Of a DNA stretch of 64,000 bases, positions 27,201 to 34,451 are shown piece after piece. Source of the DNA: Tubulanus polymorphus (taxonomy: Eukaryota > Nemertea > Palaeonemertea > Tubulaniformes > Tubulanidae). The position numbers and the translations under genes were made by a program. The notes beneath the pieces are model-generated. The model was not told the origin of the DNA. It ran no database searches and worked only from the letters and a program-made list of their open reading frames with translations. The DNA is taken from NCBI RefSeq assembly GCF_964204645.1, contig NC_134029.1, forward strand, positions 17,688,450-17,752,449. Direction: 5' to 3'. Numbering within the stretch: the stretch's first letter is position 1; every line of letters starts with the position of its first letter.

Positions 27201-27389
27201 GCCTGCTCGAAAGAGTGATGACTGAGGTGATGTTAGGACTTAACTGAGTTTGATTTCATTTCTTATATCAGACTAATGACTTCTTATGTTCCATCTATAC
27301 TTTATTTTCAGAGTAATCAGCCGTCACAGATCGCGGGTCAGAAGAAGCGAATGTCCACAACAAGACATCAACTTCAGAAGAAGTTTTGA
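275..27389 (+). CDS. Unconventional myosin with C-terminal SH2 domain (5' end outside window)
   Basis: An actin-based motor whose tail can bind phosphotyrosine. I assembled 21 exons by hand: 275-425, 678-783, 870-989, 1685-1793, 2052-2168, 2758-2945, 3468-3650, 3785-3896, 4079-4161, 4743-4793, 4899-5018, 5160-5245, 7043-7138, 13095-13186, 14476-14628, 15306-15430, 16337-16533, 17365-17620, 21324-21383, 21489-21569, 27312-27389. Every junction is GT-AG and all phases agree, giving 853 residues up to a TGA stop. Motor hallmarks: [10 protein letters not shown], switch [40 protein letters not shown]. Then come one IQ motif ([13 protein letters not shown]), a proline-rich stretch, an SH2 domain ([17 protein letters not shown]) and a tail with YAEL, VYEDY and LPPPLP. 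The P-loop and switch I lie upstream of the window. From memory the layout fits the SH2-containing metazoan class sometimes called XXVIII; that class number is unverified. The long introns hold many transposons. Confidence 0.93.
1388..1573. mobile_element. MITE, hAT-like ends
   Basis: Ends are CAGGTGCGTTGGAAG on the left and CTTCCAACGCCACTG on the right, near-perfect inverted repeats of a CAGTGGCGTTGGAAG type. TTAAT occurs on both sides (1383-1387 and 1574-1578) and may be a target-site duplication. No coding capacity. It sits in a myosin intron. Confidence 0.7.
2293..2500 (+). mobile_element. tRNA-derived SINE
   Basis: The head looks like a tRNA promoter: an A-box-like TAGCTCAGTTAGA at about 2301, then a B-box-like GGGTTCAAGTCC at about 2360. 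A non-tRNA body follows and the tail is AAAC-rich (CAAACAAACAAAC). The head does not fold as a complete tRNA. It lies in myosin intron 2169-2757; the rest of that intron is AT-rich with nothing recognised. Confidence 0.7.
4205..4485. mobile_element. Decayed copy of the GC-rich MITE family
   Basis: Contains GCAGAAAGTAGAACACATGC followed by a GCTGGCAGTAGCG-like stretch, matching the element at 23018-23338 except that most CpGs have become TpG or CpA. The ends are too worn to define. It fills most of myosin intron 4162-4742. Confidence 0.6.
5879..7020 (+). mobile_element. 3' end of a CR1/L2-type LINE, interrupted
   Basis: 5879-6016 reads in frame as the last part of a LINE reverse-transcriptase ORF, with the family signature [14 protein letters not shown] and a TAA stop at 6014-6016. 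The 3' untranslated part resumes after an inserted repeat (6066-6805) and ends near an AATAAA around 7000. Only the C-terminal 45 residues remain. It lies in myosin intron 5246-7042. The first 600 bp of that intron (5246-5878) show only a short TA tract near 5660. Confidence 0.65.
6066..6805 (+). mobile_element. Repeat element with about four 145-bp internal units
   Basis: Begins with a hairpin (AGCTCCGCTG ... CAGCGGAGCT at 6075-6106) and a CGTCCGTTCGTTC-type tract. Direct units follow that start at 6181, 6328, 6473 and 6617, with a partial fifth at 6761; each carries TCAATTCCAAATTTGG and a CCAGGGGGCGCCCC block. It ends with a CAGCGGAGCTG repeat and GGCTCCTTGTTTTT. The design resembles the 154-bp-unit elements at 28881 and 31190 but the sequence differs. 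No ORF. Confidence 0.65.
7139..9410. other. Intronic stretch, no gene seen
   Basis: Contains a short hairpin near 7550-7580 (AAGGCTTTTAGCGAAAAGGCC). At 8165-8310 there are degenerate direct repeats of about 60 bp built on TCCAATTCAATTTT. A repeat terminus at about 8510-8535 (CCCCTTGGGGCTCTTGTTT) resembles the one at 32930-32945. Short open frames here are low-complexity or shadow frames. Confidence 0.5.
9411..9416 (-). promoter_or_regulatory. Polyadenylation signal of the nested LamG gene
   Basis: TTTATT on the plus strand is AATAAA on the minus strand, 47 bp downstream of the proposed stop codon at 9463. Confidence 0.5.
9463..10942 (-). CDS. Small secreted laminin-G-like (LamGL/ConA-like) protein, nested in myosin intron
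   Basis: Three exons on the minus strand: 10942-10879, 10191-9601 and 9524-9463. Splice phases agree and the total is 238 residues. Exon 1 starts with ATG and encodes a hydrophobic leader ([16 protein letters not shown]), a good signal peptide. Exon 2 is one jelly-roll domain of the LamG/pentraxin-like type: [53 protein letters not shown]. It has one close cysteine pair (CLNHVC) and several N-glycosylation sequons. The last exon adds about 20 residues (RLWRISNVD...) before TAA. Function is probably extracellular glycan or protein binding; I see no catalytic motif. The last exon is the least certain; the large exon is firm. Confidence 0.75.
10943..12428. other. Upstream region of the LamG gene within the intron
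   Basis: AT-rich sequence upstream of the nested gene. I see no convincing coding exon, RNA gene or clear core promoter. It overlaps no recognised repeat, apart from a fragment near 11960-12350 resembling internal parts of the elements at 28881 and 31190 (blocks starting GGGAAATTTTGAAGAC). Confidence 0.4.
12429..12893. mobile_element. DNA-transposon remnant with inverted ends
   Basis: Left end CCAGAAATTGCGTACCTC is inverted at the right as GAGGTACGTAATTTTTGG. Next to each end is a CCCCCTCCCCC-TTGTACCA subterminal block, also repeated. The interior lacks coding capacity, so it is a non-autonomous derivative. Confidence 0.6.
12930..12963 (+). mobile_element. Helitron-like 3' terminal fragment
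   Basis: GGTGTCCCTGGACCCATAG matches the 3' ends at 212, 29670 and 32368 with one change in the terminal CTAG. Confidence 0.5.
13211..14011. mobile_element. Foldback element, terminal arrays of CCACCCAGAATACC type
   Basis: The left array (13211-13335) repeats CCTCCRCCCARAATA-like monomers. The right array (13917-14011) is its inverse (GGTATTCTGGGTGGAGGG). The outermost parts match closely in inverted orientation (CATAATACCTCCGCCC at both ends). The roughly 580-bp middle is AT-rich and noncoding. It sits in myosin intron 13187-14475. Confidence 0.7.
14476..15430 (+). other. Myosin IQ end, short charged helix and proline-rich exons
   Basis: Exon 14476-14628 completes the IQ motif ([16 protein letters not shown]) and adds a short, possibly helical region. 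Exon 15306-15430 is acidic and proline-rich ([20 protein letters not shown]), typical of SH3, WW or EVH1 ligands. A single IQ motif implies one bound calmodulin or light chain and a short lever arm. Confidence 0.88.
14690..14900. mobile_element. Possible GC-rich MITE relative
   Basis: Carries CGACTGG, AGTCGCA and GTTCTACT blocks resembling the 23018 family in reverse orientation. Ends are not defined. The rest of intron 14629-15305 shows nothing recognisable. Confidence 0.35.
15592..15790. mobile_element. MITE with GCTGCGTTCACACTA ends
   Basis: Left end GCTGCGTTCACACTA and right end TAGTGTGAACGCAG are near-perfect inverted repeats; CGGCTTA blocks are mirrored inside. A similar terminus occurs at 58311-58448. 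Noncoding, in myosin intron 15431-16336. Confidence 0.65.
16337..17620 (+). other. Myosin SH2-domain exons
   Basis: Exon 16337-16533 starts with an acidic linker ([10 protein letters not shown]) and a PALPPKNY proline motif, then opens the SH2 domain at WFHGIITRR. Exon 17365-17620 completes it: DAERLL, then FLIRVSES with the phosphotyrosine-binding arginine, FSLSFR, VLHYMI and LADLVSYHQ. All core SH2 landmarks are present, so it should bind phosphotyrosine. The start at 16337 is chosen by phase; about five residues are uncertain. Intron 16534-17364 between the two exons contains nothing I recognise. Confidence 0.92.
17652..17940. mobile_element. MITE with AATCAGGCC inverted ends
   Basis: The left end has CACCGAGACGATTTGGCCCG then AATCAGGCC. 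The right end has GGCCTGATTTGGCACCGG then CTCCGGTGATC, approximately its inverse. GGGCC-rich blocks are mirrored inside. Confidence 0.55.
18064..18250. mobile_element. Palindromic MITE
   Basis: Long, almost perfect inverted arms: CTACCTTGAATAACTAT at 18064 and ATAGTTATTCAAGGTAG ending at 18250. Inner GGGGCCAGTTGCTCAAAAG is mirrored as CTTTTGAGCAACTGGCCCC. No ORF. Confidence 0.8.
19178..19276 (+). repeat. Direct repeat, two 33-bp copies
   Basis: TGAGGGGTGGTAGGTAGTCG plus 13 more bases occurs identically at 19178-19210 and 19244-19276, a 66-bp period. The surrounding 18251-20747 is otherwise plain intron with poly-T tracts near 18430. Confidence 0.75.
20748..21271. mobile_element. DNA-transposon remnant with another element inserted in it
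   Basis: Left end GGGTGACTACGAT and right end GTAGTCACCC are inverted. Each has a GGAAAACACAGGGAA subterminal block. A fragment of a different MITE family (20975-21118) lies inside. Confidence 0.6.
20975..21118. mobile_element. Fragment of the GATAAGATAAAAACCCACT MITE family
   Basis: CACTCAAACGTGGTGAA then GATAAGATGAAAACCCACT-like sequence at the left and AGTGGGTTTTTATCTTATT at the right, with CACGACGTTTCGATCTC between. Related copies lie at 39997-40242 and 53997-54345. Confidence 0.65.
21570..23017. other. Intronic stretch, nothing recognised
   Basis: AT-rich intron sequence. A short CCGTAGCCAGGGGG motif near 22317 resembles a dispersed-repeat end also seen near 55778. No exon or RNA gene found. 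Confidence 0.4.
23018..23338. mobile_element. GC-rich MITE with TTAAGCCGGACGTAGGTCG ends
   Basis: Left TTAAGCCGGACGTAGGTCG is inverted at the right as CGACCTACGCCCGGCTTTAA. The interior is full of TGCGAC, GTCGCA and CGATCG words, far above the CpG level of its surroundings, so this looks like a young copy. Open frames across it are by-products of the GC content. Confidence 0.8.
23725..26947. mobile_element. 3.2-kb foldback element with duplicated inverted interior
   Basis: Outer inverted arms of about 260 bp: CAATAAAGAAGTTTCCAG and GGCGCCATTTTGTGGCGG on the left are mirrored at 26690-26947. The interior is a block series A-C-B-D-A' (A at about 23990-24250, A' at about 24965-25142), then a partial B (25143-25440), then A-C-B-D-A' again (A at 25440-25690, A' at 26410-26690). 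A' is A inverted, with CAGTGGGAGACCCC mirroring GGGGTCTCCCACTG. No transposase is visible; short open frames are repeat sequence. Confidence 0.8.
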
Positions 27390-28880
27390 ATTTTTAGCTG
27401 AAAAACTCATTAAGAAATCAGATAAGATTATTCAATACAGCATGTGAGAAATTCGTGTTGAAAGTTACCTCCAAAATGAAATTAAGTTCACCCTATGAGC
27501 TTAATGCTCCTTGTGTATTATATGTAATTTGTATTTACCAACAAGGTAATGTTTCATGGAATAGATATGTTTATTAGAAAAAATTCATGTTTACCCTGCA
27601 AGGGCTGGTACCGTTAGTGATTACTGATATTAAAACTTTGAGGTAACCACAAGGATTGTCATTATTGGAAATATTTATGTCAGTTCGCTTGTCAATACAG
27701 TATAGATATTCATTTTACATTTCTAGGCCAATTTTGTCTATAAAACCGGTAAAGTTGTTGTGAATATGTATGTATTGAAATATAATTTAAAAAGTAGCAA
27801 AATGAACTAAAATTTGAAGATAATAGCATATTGATATATAAAATAAATAGCTAATGGATCTAAAATTTGAGTGAGGCCTACTGTAGGTGGTATTTTTTTT
27901 CAGCTGGCACCATTTTATCGTAATTATTTTTGTAAATTGTTATTACAATTACTATAATGAGGTTAATTTGATTGCCCAATTATTGTAATCATAAAATATA
28001 TATAGAATTTGCATGATTTGATTTGTAATTTGCTTATGAAGTTAATAATTATTCTGGAGCTTTTTTATTAGAATATTTCGGTTGAATCAGATCAGTAGAC
28101 ATAAATAATATTACAGCCAATATAGTTTTCTGTGTACATGTATTTGTGAAATGTTAATCAGTGATACATATTAGCTTGAATTTTTTTTTAAGAAAAGATG
28201 AAAAGTTGATAAGTATTCGCAGTGAATCTTTACTCATGTCAGTCATTAACTGGATGAAAATTCTATTGGCGACATCATCTACGATATTTTGTTGTCGAGG
28301 TATTTAGACCTTTGAATTTGTTATTTGATGAAATCAATATACTGCCAAGAATTCGTTTACCTTTAAAAGACTTATGTCATTTGCCAGGTGCAGATCTAGG
28401 GGGTTGGGTGCTAGAGGCAGGCCCGTGCCGAGTGGGGGTTCGGGGGTAGTGAAAGAACCCCGAAAATGTCTGAAGTGCCCTTCAAAATCAGTGTCAAAAA
28501 TTAAGGTTAAGATTTTTGCGAAATTTTGATACTATTTTGATGTTTTTTTGGAAAATGAAAAACAACCCATTCTCAAATAATGTATTCGGGTATCTGGGCA
28601 CTTCATATTTTAGATCTGTCCTTTTTCAATGGGAAAATGGCCTTTTCAACGGTAAAAAAGCCCGTTTTCTTGAAACAGTATGTATGACATATGTATGACA
28701 ATCGGGCTAATTTTTCAAAATTTTCTGGGGAATGACCGTCAGGGCTACCTCACTTTGAAAATCCTGGATCCGTTCTTATCTGAATTTATTCTTGGCGAAA
28801 TGCTGGTCCGTTGATTTATGTTATTCAATAGTTTTCAATTAGATGATATTTGGATTGAACCGTTCATGTACCGGGTGTTG
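27390..28880 (+). other. Myosin 3' UTR and intergenic DNA
   Basis: The first roughly 460 bp are likely 3' UTR. 28380-28760 carries a dispersed repeat (blocks GTGCCCTTCAAAATCAGTGT and GCGAAATTTTGATAC) also found at 49790-50080, where another MITE interrupts it. Confidence 0.45.
27842..27847 (+). promoter_or_regulatory. Candidate polyadenylation signal of the myosin gene
   Basis: AATAAA 453 bp after the stop codon, in AT-rich sequence. Other signals are possible. Confidence 0.35.
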
Positions 28881-29670
28881 TCGAGACCTGCTTCCCAGCA
28901 GGCTATTGCGTTCACTTTTCGTCCGTCCGTCCGTCCGTCCGTCCGTCCGTAGACGGAATCCAGTTATTTTGGGAAGTTTTGAAGACGCTTCAGGGTAATG
29001 TCTTGATATTTGGTTTACACATTTATCTACCCTAGACACATCTTCAGCCAAAAACTGGCCCTGTCAGATTCAAGATGGCCGACTGGCAGCCATTAATGTT
29101 CGCCAAAATCAGCACTTTTTACACACGTTTTCGAGGGAAATTTTGAAGACACATATCAATTACCTTGATCGCTTGTATATATTTGTATCCGCCAAGGGCC
29201 CATCGGCATGAAAAATTGGGTCAAACGGACTCGAGATGACTGTCCTGTGACCTTTTTTGGTTTTTGTATATGGCCACCAGGGGGCGTTGAACAATGCAAT
29301 AACTTAGTATTTCTATATTATATTCGTATCTATGCATATTTCGTTACCACAACCAATTGGAAAGTTGTAGCTCATGACATGGTCTATGATTGTGGTGAGT
29401 TTTAAGGACATTAGTTATTCCATATGGTCACTAGGGGGCGTTGAATAGTCGAATAACTTAGTATTTCCATATCATATTGGTAACTAGGCATATTTTGTTA
29501 CCACAATCGATTACAAAATTGTAGCTGCTGACATGTTCTATGATTGTGGTGAGTTTCAAGGTCATTGGATTTTTCAAGGTCATTGGATGGGGCGTTGAAA
29601 ATTGAAATTGTTATATGATTGAGCATCTGAAACTACTTCCCAAGTGGGCATAGTGTCCCTGGACCCCTAG
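28881..29670 (+). mobile_element. Helitron-like non-autonomous element, long form
   Basis: Starts TCGAGACCTGC and ends GTCCCTGGACCCCTAG before a T. After a TCCG tract come mid blocks and 154-bp-spaced units (CCAGGGGGCGTTGAA at 29277, a variant at 29431). A hairpin-forming stretch lies just before the 3' end. No ORF of note. The base before the 5' TC is G rather than the canonical A, so class membership is an inference. Confidence 0.6.
28921..28950 (+). repeat. (GTCC)n microsatellite
   Basis: About seven tandem GTCC units near the 5' end of the Helitron-like element. Shorter versions of the tract occur in related elements. Confidence 0.9.
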
Positions 29671-29675
29671 TTATA

Positions 29676-29712
29676 TCACATATCTTAAATATAATATATT
29701 TAAGATATGTGA
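29676..29712. repeat. Perfect palindrome
   Basis: TCACATATCTTAAATAT is followed after three bases by its exact inverse, directly after the end of the Helitron-like element. It could be a decayed MITE or a hairpin left at an insertion site. Confidence 0.8.
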
Positions 29713-29790
29713 CAATACCGCTAATAAGAAGCCAATAACTGTGTTATACAGCGTGCTCGGAAGTTTTTTTAAAGTTTTTTTTTTATTGTT

Positions 29791-29998
29791 TCGAGCCCAC
29801 TAGGTCGTAGCGGGCTATTGCGTTAACTTTTCATTCATTCGTCCAGTTATTTTCGTAAATTTTGGTATTTGATTTATACTATTTCTACCTTAGGCTACAA
29901 AAACTGGGTGACCATATTCAAGATGGCCGACAAGCGGCCATTTGCCATGAAATGTATAAGTAGTTCACCAAGTGGGCATGGTGTCCCTGACCCCCTGG
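29791..29998 (+). mobile_element. Helitron-like element, short form
   Basis: Begins TCGAGCCCACTAGG, has GCGGGCTATTGCGTTAAC, and ends GTGTCCCTGACCCCCTGG. It lacks the 154-bp units, like the copy at 1-212. Confidence 0.55.
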
Positions 29999-30074
29999 TT
30001 TATCATGCAATAGCTGTTTTCATTTCCTTGCGGGTGAAACATTTGCCTCAGGCTGGTATTGATATGAAATTCTG

Positions 30075-30480
30075 CTGTTTTTTTTATCTTAAAATAGGGA
30101 TTGTCCCTGTTATTTATTTGGTTGGTAAATTTCGTTTGATTTTTCGATTGAGTGTCCCTTACAGACCCACCACACCTGCCGGGAGCGAAACAGGGGGTTT
30201 GATTTTGAAATCGGAAATTGAAGTACAAATATAGTCGTGTGATCGGCGGTCGAGTTTACAGAATTTAATCGAAGTACATAATTGGGAAATTCGGTTCCGG
30301 TTCATTCAAACAATCTTCCAACCAGTCTGAACCGGCAAACGAATGATTATGGTGAATTTCCTAGGCTGCCAAATTTAATACATCGAGATTTTGGAAATAG
30401 ATTGAAGGTTGAAGATCATTTCGTCAATTTTTATATTTCTTTGGTCGTTTTCTACGTGTAAATAGTCCGATAGTTTATTG
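30075..30480. repeat. Dispersed 400-bp repeat, copy 1
   Basis: Nearly identical over about 400 bp to 59692-60115: shared blocks include AAAATAGGGATTGTCCC, GACCCACCACACCTGCCGGG and TCGGTTCCGGTTCA. A third, diverged copy is at 60990-61290. No inverted ends or ORF; possibly the terminal part of a retroelement. Confidence 0.75.
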
Positions 30481-30872
30481 TAGTTTTTAGCGCCTGTGCT
30501 GATTGTTTTGTATGTTTCGTCGTGTGCAAATCAGCATCGACAGCTTCCTCTTTTTGTATTTACTTGAAGTTTGTGGTCTGTGAGAGGATTGAATACATAC
30601 CGGTATATTTACGGTACGTTGGTTAAGGCTTGTCGAGGCGTATATATATTTTGGCCTTAGTTGTTGCTGTTTACTTGTTGGTAGCGGTAATGCGTGAATA
30701 GCCACTTGAAGATTTTATTGTACGTTTTTTTCTTTTGTATCGCTGTACATACATGTATGTTTTCTTTCTGCGAAATATAGTGAACTTGAACTTTAGTATG
30801 GCATTATCGTATGATCTAGGTTAATCTATGGTTGGGTTGAATAATCGAAAATAGTTTTTTTCATGGCGAGGT

Positions 30873-30873
<1 letters not shown>

Positions 30874-30961
<88 letters not shown>
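30874..30961. repeat. (AT)n microsatellite
   Basis: About 44 uninterrupted AT units. Tyr-Ile open frames through it are artefacts. Confidence 0.97.
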
Positions 30962-30966
<5 letters not shown>

Positions 30967-31189
30967 AAGCGAGGACATAAGATTTTTCTGCGAGTTTTTC
31001 ACAAAGAAATTCATTTCCTATTAGTAATTTTTTGCGGCAGCTGATTGCAATAGCTGTGATACGTGTCGACGCACCTGTGATCAAAGAACACGCATCTAAC
31101 AGGCACAGCGGAAGCAAACATTGGTTGGGTAGGCCCGACCCTGATGATTGAAGGTAAAATGGCCCAGGTTCCACATGTGAAAGTGAAAA

Positions 31190-32368
31190 AATTATTTTGG
31201 GAAGTTTGGAAGACGCTTCAAGGTAATGTCTTGATATTTGGTTACACATGTATCTACCCTAGACACATCTTCAGCCCAAAAACTGGCCCTGTCAGATTCA
31301 AGATGACTGACTGGCAGCCATTGTTGTTCGCCAAAATCAGCACTTTTTACACATTTTTGAACTTTTTGAGGGAAATTTTGAAGACGCGTTGATCAATTAC
31401 CTTGATCTTTCGGATATATGTGAATTCCCCCAGGGCCCATCAGCATAACAAAAATTGGGTCGATCGGACTCAAGATGGCCGTCCTCTGACCTTTTTAGTG
31501 CCCAAAAATGTTAATTTTGGCCCAAATTCTGAGTCCTGTAGCTTCCTACTGGTTTATCATTTCTCATTGCAATTTGTGATGGGTATTCTTTGGAAAAGGA
31601 TGTTTTATACCTGAGACAGGTATTTTTCATCAGCCAATTATGACGCAATTGGCGGCCATCTTGGTGTCAGCAGTACTCATTCGTAAGTGGGAAAAAGTTT
31701 TTCCACATTATATTGATACCTAAGCGTATTTTGTTACCACAATTATTTAGAAAGGTGTAGCTCATAACGTGTTCTATGATTGTGGTGAGTTTCAAGGTCA
31801 TTGGTTTTTGTATATGGCCACCAGGGGGCGTTGAATAATGCAATATCTTAGTATTTCTATATTATATTCCTATCAATGCATATTTTGTAACCACAATCAA
31901 TTGCAAAGTTGTATGTCATGACATCATCTATGATTGTGGCAAGTTTTAAGGCCATTAGTTATTCTATATGGTCACCAGGGGGCGTTGAATAGTAGAATAA
32001 CTTAGTATTTCCTTATTATATTGGTACCTAGGCATATTTTGTTACCATGATTAATTACAAAGTTATAGTTCGTGGCATGTTCTATGATTGTGGTGAGTTT
32101 CAAGGTCATTGGGTTTTGAATATGGTCACCAGGGGGCGTTGAATAGTAGAATAACTTAGTATTTCCATATTAAATTGGTAACGAGGCATATTTTGTTATC
32201 ACAATCAATTACAAAATCGTAGCTGCTGACATGTTCTATGATTGTGGTGAGTTTCAAGGTCATTGGTTTTTGTAAATGGTCACCAGGGGGCGTTGAATGT
32301 TGAAATTGTTAGATTGTTGAGCATTTGAAACCACTTCCCAAGTGGGCATGGTGTCCCTGGACCCCTAG
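31190..32368 (+). mobile_element. Helitron-like element with 154-bp tandem units, 5'-truncated
   Basis: CCAGGGGGCGTTGAAT starts units at 31821, 31975, 32129 and 32283, an exact 154-bp period. Each has ATTGTGGTGAGTTTCAAGG and AATAACTTAGTATTTCC. The 3' end is AAGTGGGCATGGTGTCCC then TGGACCCCTAG before T. The 5' TCGAG end is missing. Confidence 0.65.
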
Positions 32369-33235
32369 TTAACTATAAATTGTCTAACAAACTTCATTTT
32401 TAATTCCATACACAGTGTATGTTATACGTAAACGAAATCATTCAGCATCAGCGGTTTATGCTGCACGGAGCATGTCTATTTGAGTCATCGGGGAAAACCC
32501 ACTACCACTTATATACCCATGATGAGTCATGCAGTTGCGTGTGATTATTACGTGTGTATAACGCTGAGATCATTTCATTTGACAGATTTTCGATAAGTTA
32601 CTTGGTTCAACTATTAAAGTTTACTTTCTTAAATATTAATGCACCGACCCCCTGAACATGATGTGTTTCCGTCACTAGGGTAATTCCTATCAGTGCACAT
32701 TTTCCACCAGCAACTAATAAGACGTCTCAGTACCTAGAAATTGTATAAAATTGCATTGAAATTTCATATTTTTAAACCCTTATTTTGTCTGCATGGATAC
32801 TTAACTTGCCCTTTTCAATGTTCATGGATCCATGGATCCGTTCCTAGATATACCCTTCTAGCATATTTGAAATATTGAAATTGAAATTGAAGGACAGGTC
32901 ATTTATAGTTTGTGAAGCTGCCGCGTCAAGCCCCATAGGGCTCTTGTTCACCGACTGTTCTGTGAATTTTTTTCTCAGCGTGAATTAAGATCTGAATTTA
33001 GAAAATGTTCGACTTTTCTGCGTGATTTTCCTCGCAGAAACGTATAATTTCCTGTAGTAGTAATGATAATGATCATAATGATAGTAGTGGTGATAATAGT
33101 ATTTATTCGCCATGTATATATGCCGTATAAATAGTTTATCTATATATTCTTGTTTATTTAAAAATTATGAAAAATGATATATGGAATGATAGTTAACATG
33201 CTCTGCTGTCATCGGCGACACAAAAACGAGTTTCG
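32369..33235. other. Intergenic DNA downstream of fucosyltransferase copy 1
   Basis: Includes a repeat terminus at about 32925-32945 (GCCCCATAGGGCTCTTGTT). Otherwise AT-rich with no gene seen. Confidence 0.4.
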
Positions 33236-33241
33236 TTTATT
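33236..33241 (-). promoter_or_regulatory. Polyadenylation signal, fucosyltransferase copy 1
   Basis: AATAAA on the minus strand, 35 bp after the stop. It is conserved at the equivalent place in copy 2 (47375-47380). Confidence 0.6.
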
Positions 33242-33275
33242 TCTATATGAAAACCTTAATGATATATTGCAGCGG

Positions 33276-34451
33276 TCAAGAGAGTCCGATCCAGGTCGCT
33301 GGAAAGTAATCTTCGTGTCCGACTTCTAGCGATAGATTTGAGCCAGGACGAGGCCAATTTTTGTAGTAAATCGTTGTACCATTAGCGAGCCACGACGCCC
33401 ACCAGCCAAATGATCCTGTCGTCATAATCACGTGATTGCACATAGATAATATTGCCATATCAACTGCGGCGCTCTTGCCATAAGAGAATATCGTATTGTT
33501 GTAATATTTGATATTATCCTCGCACCAAACGATATCATCCGACACAACTATAAACAGAATATTCTTATACATTGACGTCATCTTTTGCATGGCACGTTCG
33601 ATATATTGTTCATCGGCAACCACGTATCCGAATCCGATATTAAAAACAGACAGGTTGTCGCCTCTACGAACGTGTATTCCAACTAACTGTAACTTCTTTA
33701 ACGAATTGCGCCTTCCAATGCGTTCCAAATAATTACTAACATTGTCATCGATGAAGTTTTTCGCTTTATGGCGCGTGCGTTTCCGGAAGGTAAATTGTCG
33801 GCGGATTTTATGCGAGTAGTTTTCGAAATACTTAAAAGACTGAAGAAATCCTTTGATATGATACGAATTGTAGCTAGGATTGAGATGAAATGAATTCATA
33901 TTTTTGTCGTATCGTCCTGTATAATTTTCTCGCTCCCTGAATAATTCGTAAGTCGAGACACCCGATTGACTAGGAGCTGTGATTTCAAAAATCGACGACA
34001 GCTGGAATTTTGAGGGCACAACAGGTAACAACGAATACTTTTCAGCCGTTGCATATAAAGCGGCATACTGAAACATTAGATTTCCGAGTCTTCCAAGGAA
34101 TGTAACAGTTAACGTCGGTTCATCAAAATTACTTTTGTCGGTCTTAGTGACTGCGTGAGACTTTTGAGTGGTTGAAAGTTTTCCTAACGGCTCCGCATCA
34201 CAATTACTATGGATTAGTTCCTTAGTTATTTCCTGTTGGGGGGGAGCGTTGTCGGTGAGAAGAAGTCCTCGTAGCGACACTAAAACTAAACACACCGTGC
34301 ATATAATTGGAATCGCAGCCACGATTCTTCGATTGAAACGTCGTGACATTTTGCATCTTCCGATCTGCAAATTGGTCCTACTGGTGTTGTAAAGACTGGT
34401 GCGGAAATACACGAATTTCCTTGTACCCGTATCGTTTGGTTCTGGAAACAT
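33276..34451 (-). CDS. Galactoside alpha-1,2-fucosyltransferase-like (GT11), copy 1
   Basis: A Golgi enzyme expected to transfer fucose from GDP-fucose to the 2-position of galactose on glycans. Intronless. From the ATG at 34451 it has 391 residues. A second ATG at 34349 (MSRRFNRR) would give 357 residues, closer to the usual FUT2 size, and sits right before the membrane anchor (AAIPIICTVCLVLVSLRGLLL), so either start is possible. Family motifs: GRLGNLMFQYAALYATA near the start of the catalytic domain, HVRRGD for donor binding, FIVVSDDIVWCEDN, and TTGSFGWWASWLANG. It ends in GLS before the stop. The open frame extends upstream of 34451 only to a GTG. A paralogue lies 13 kb away on the same strand. 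Confidence 0.93.
   Translation of the reverse strand: MFPEPNDTGTRKFVYFRTSLYNTSRTNLQIGRCKMSRRFNRRIVAAIPIICTVCLVLVSLRGLLLTDNAPPQQEITKELIHSNCDAEPLGKLSTTQKSHAVTKTDKSNFDEPTLTVTFLGRLGNLMFQYAALYATAEKYSLLPVVPSKFQLSSIFEITAPSQSGVSTYELFRERENYTGRYDKNMNSFHLNPSYNSYHIKGFLQSFKYFENYSHKIRRQFTFRKRTRHKAKNFIDDNVSNYLERIGRRNSLKKLQLVGIHVRRGDNLSVFNIGFGYVVADEQYIERAMQKMTSMYKNILFIVVSDDIVWCEDNIKYYNNTIFSYGKSAAVDMAILSMCNHVIMTTGSFGWWASWLANGTTIYYKNWPRPGSNLSLEVGHEDYFPATWIGLS

Larger units (their letters stand above)
21324..27389 (+). other. Myosin C-terminal tail exons
   Basis: Exon 21324-21383 (60 bp) encodes [15 protein letters not shown] and exon 21489-21569 encodes [11 protein letters not shown], so three to four tyrosines sit in acidic or YxxL contexts beside a polyproline motif. 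The last exon (27312-27389) ends in a basic stretch ([17 protein letters not shown]). The last intron is 5.7 kb and transposon-filled. These tyrosines could be kinase targets and ligands of SH2 domains, possibly its own; that is inference. Confidence 0.88.

Noticed and set aside
30826-31249. Two minus-strand frames rich in Tyr-Ile
   Set aside because: They are the (AT)n microsatellite at 30874-30961 read in frame.
31821-32300. Regular 154-bp direct repeats as a CRISPR array
   Set aside because: No short repeat/unique spacer structure; whole units are similar, and the DNA is eukaryotic.
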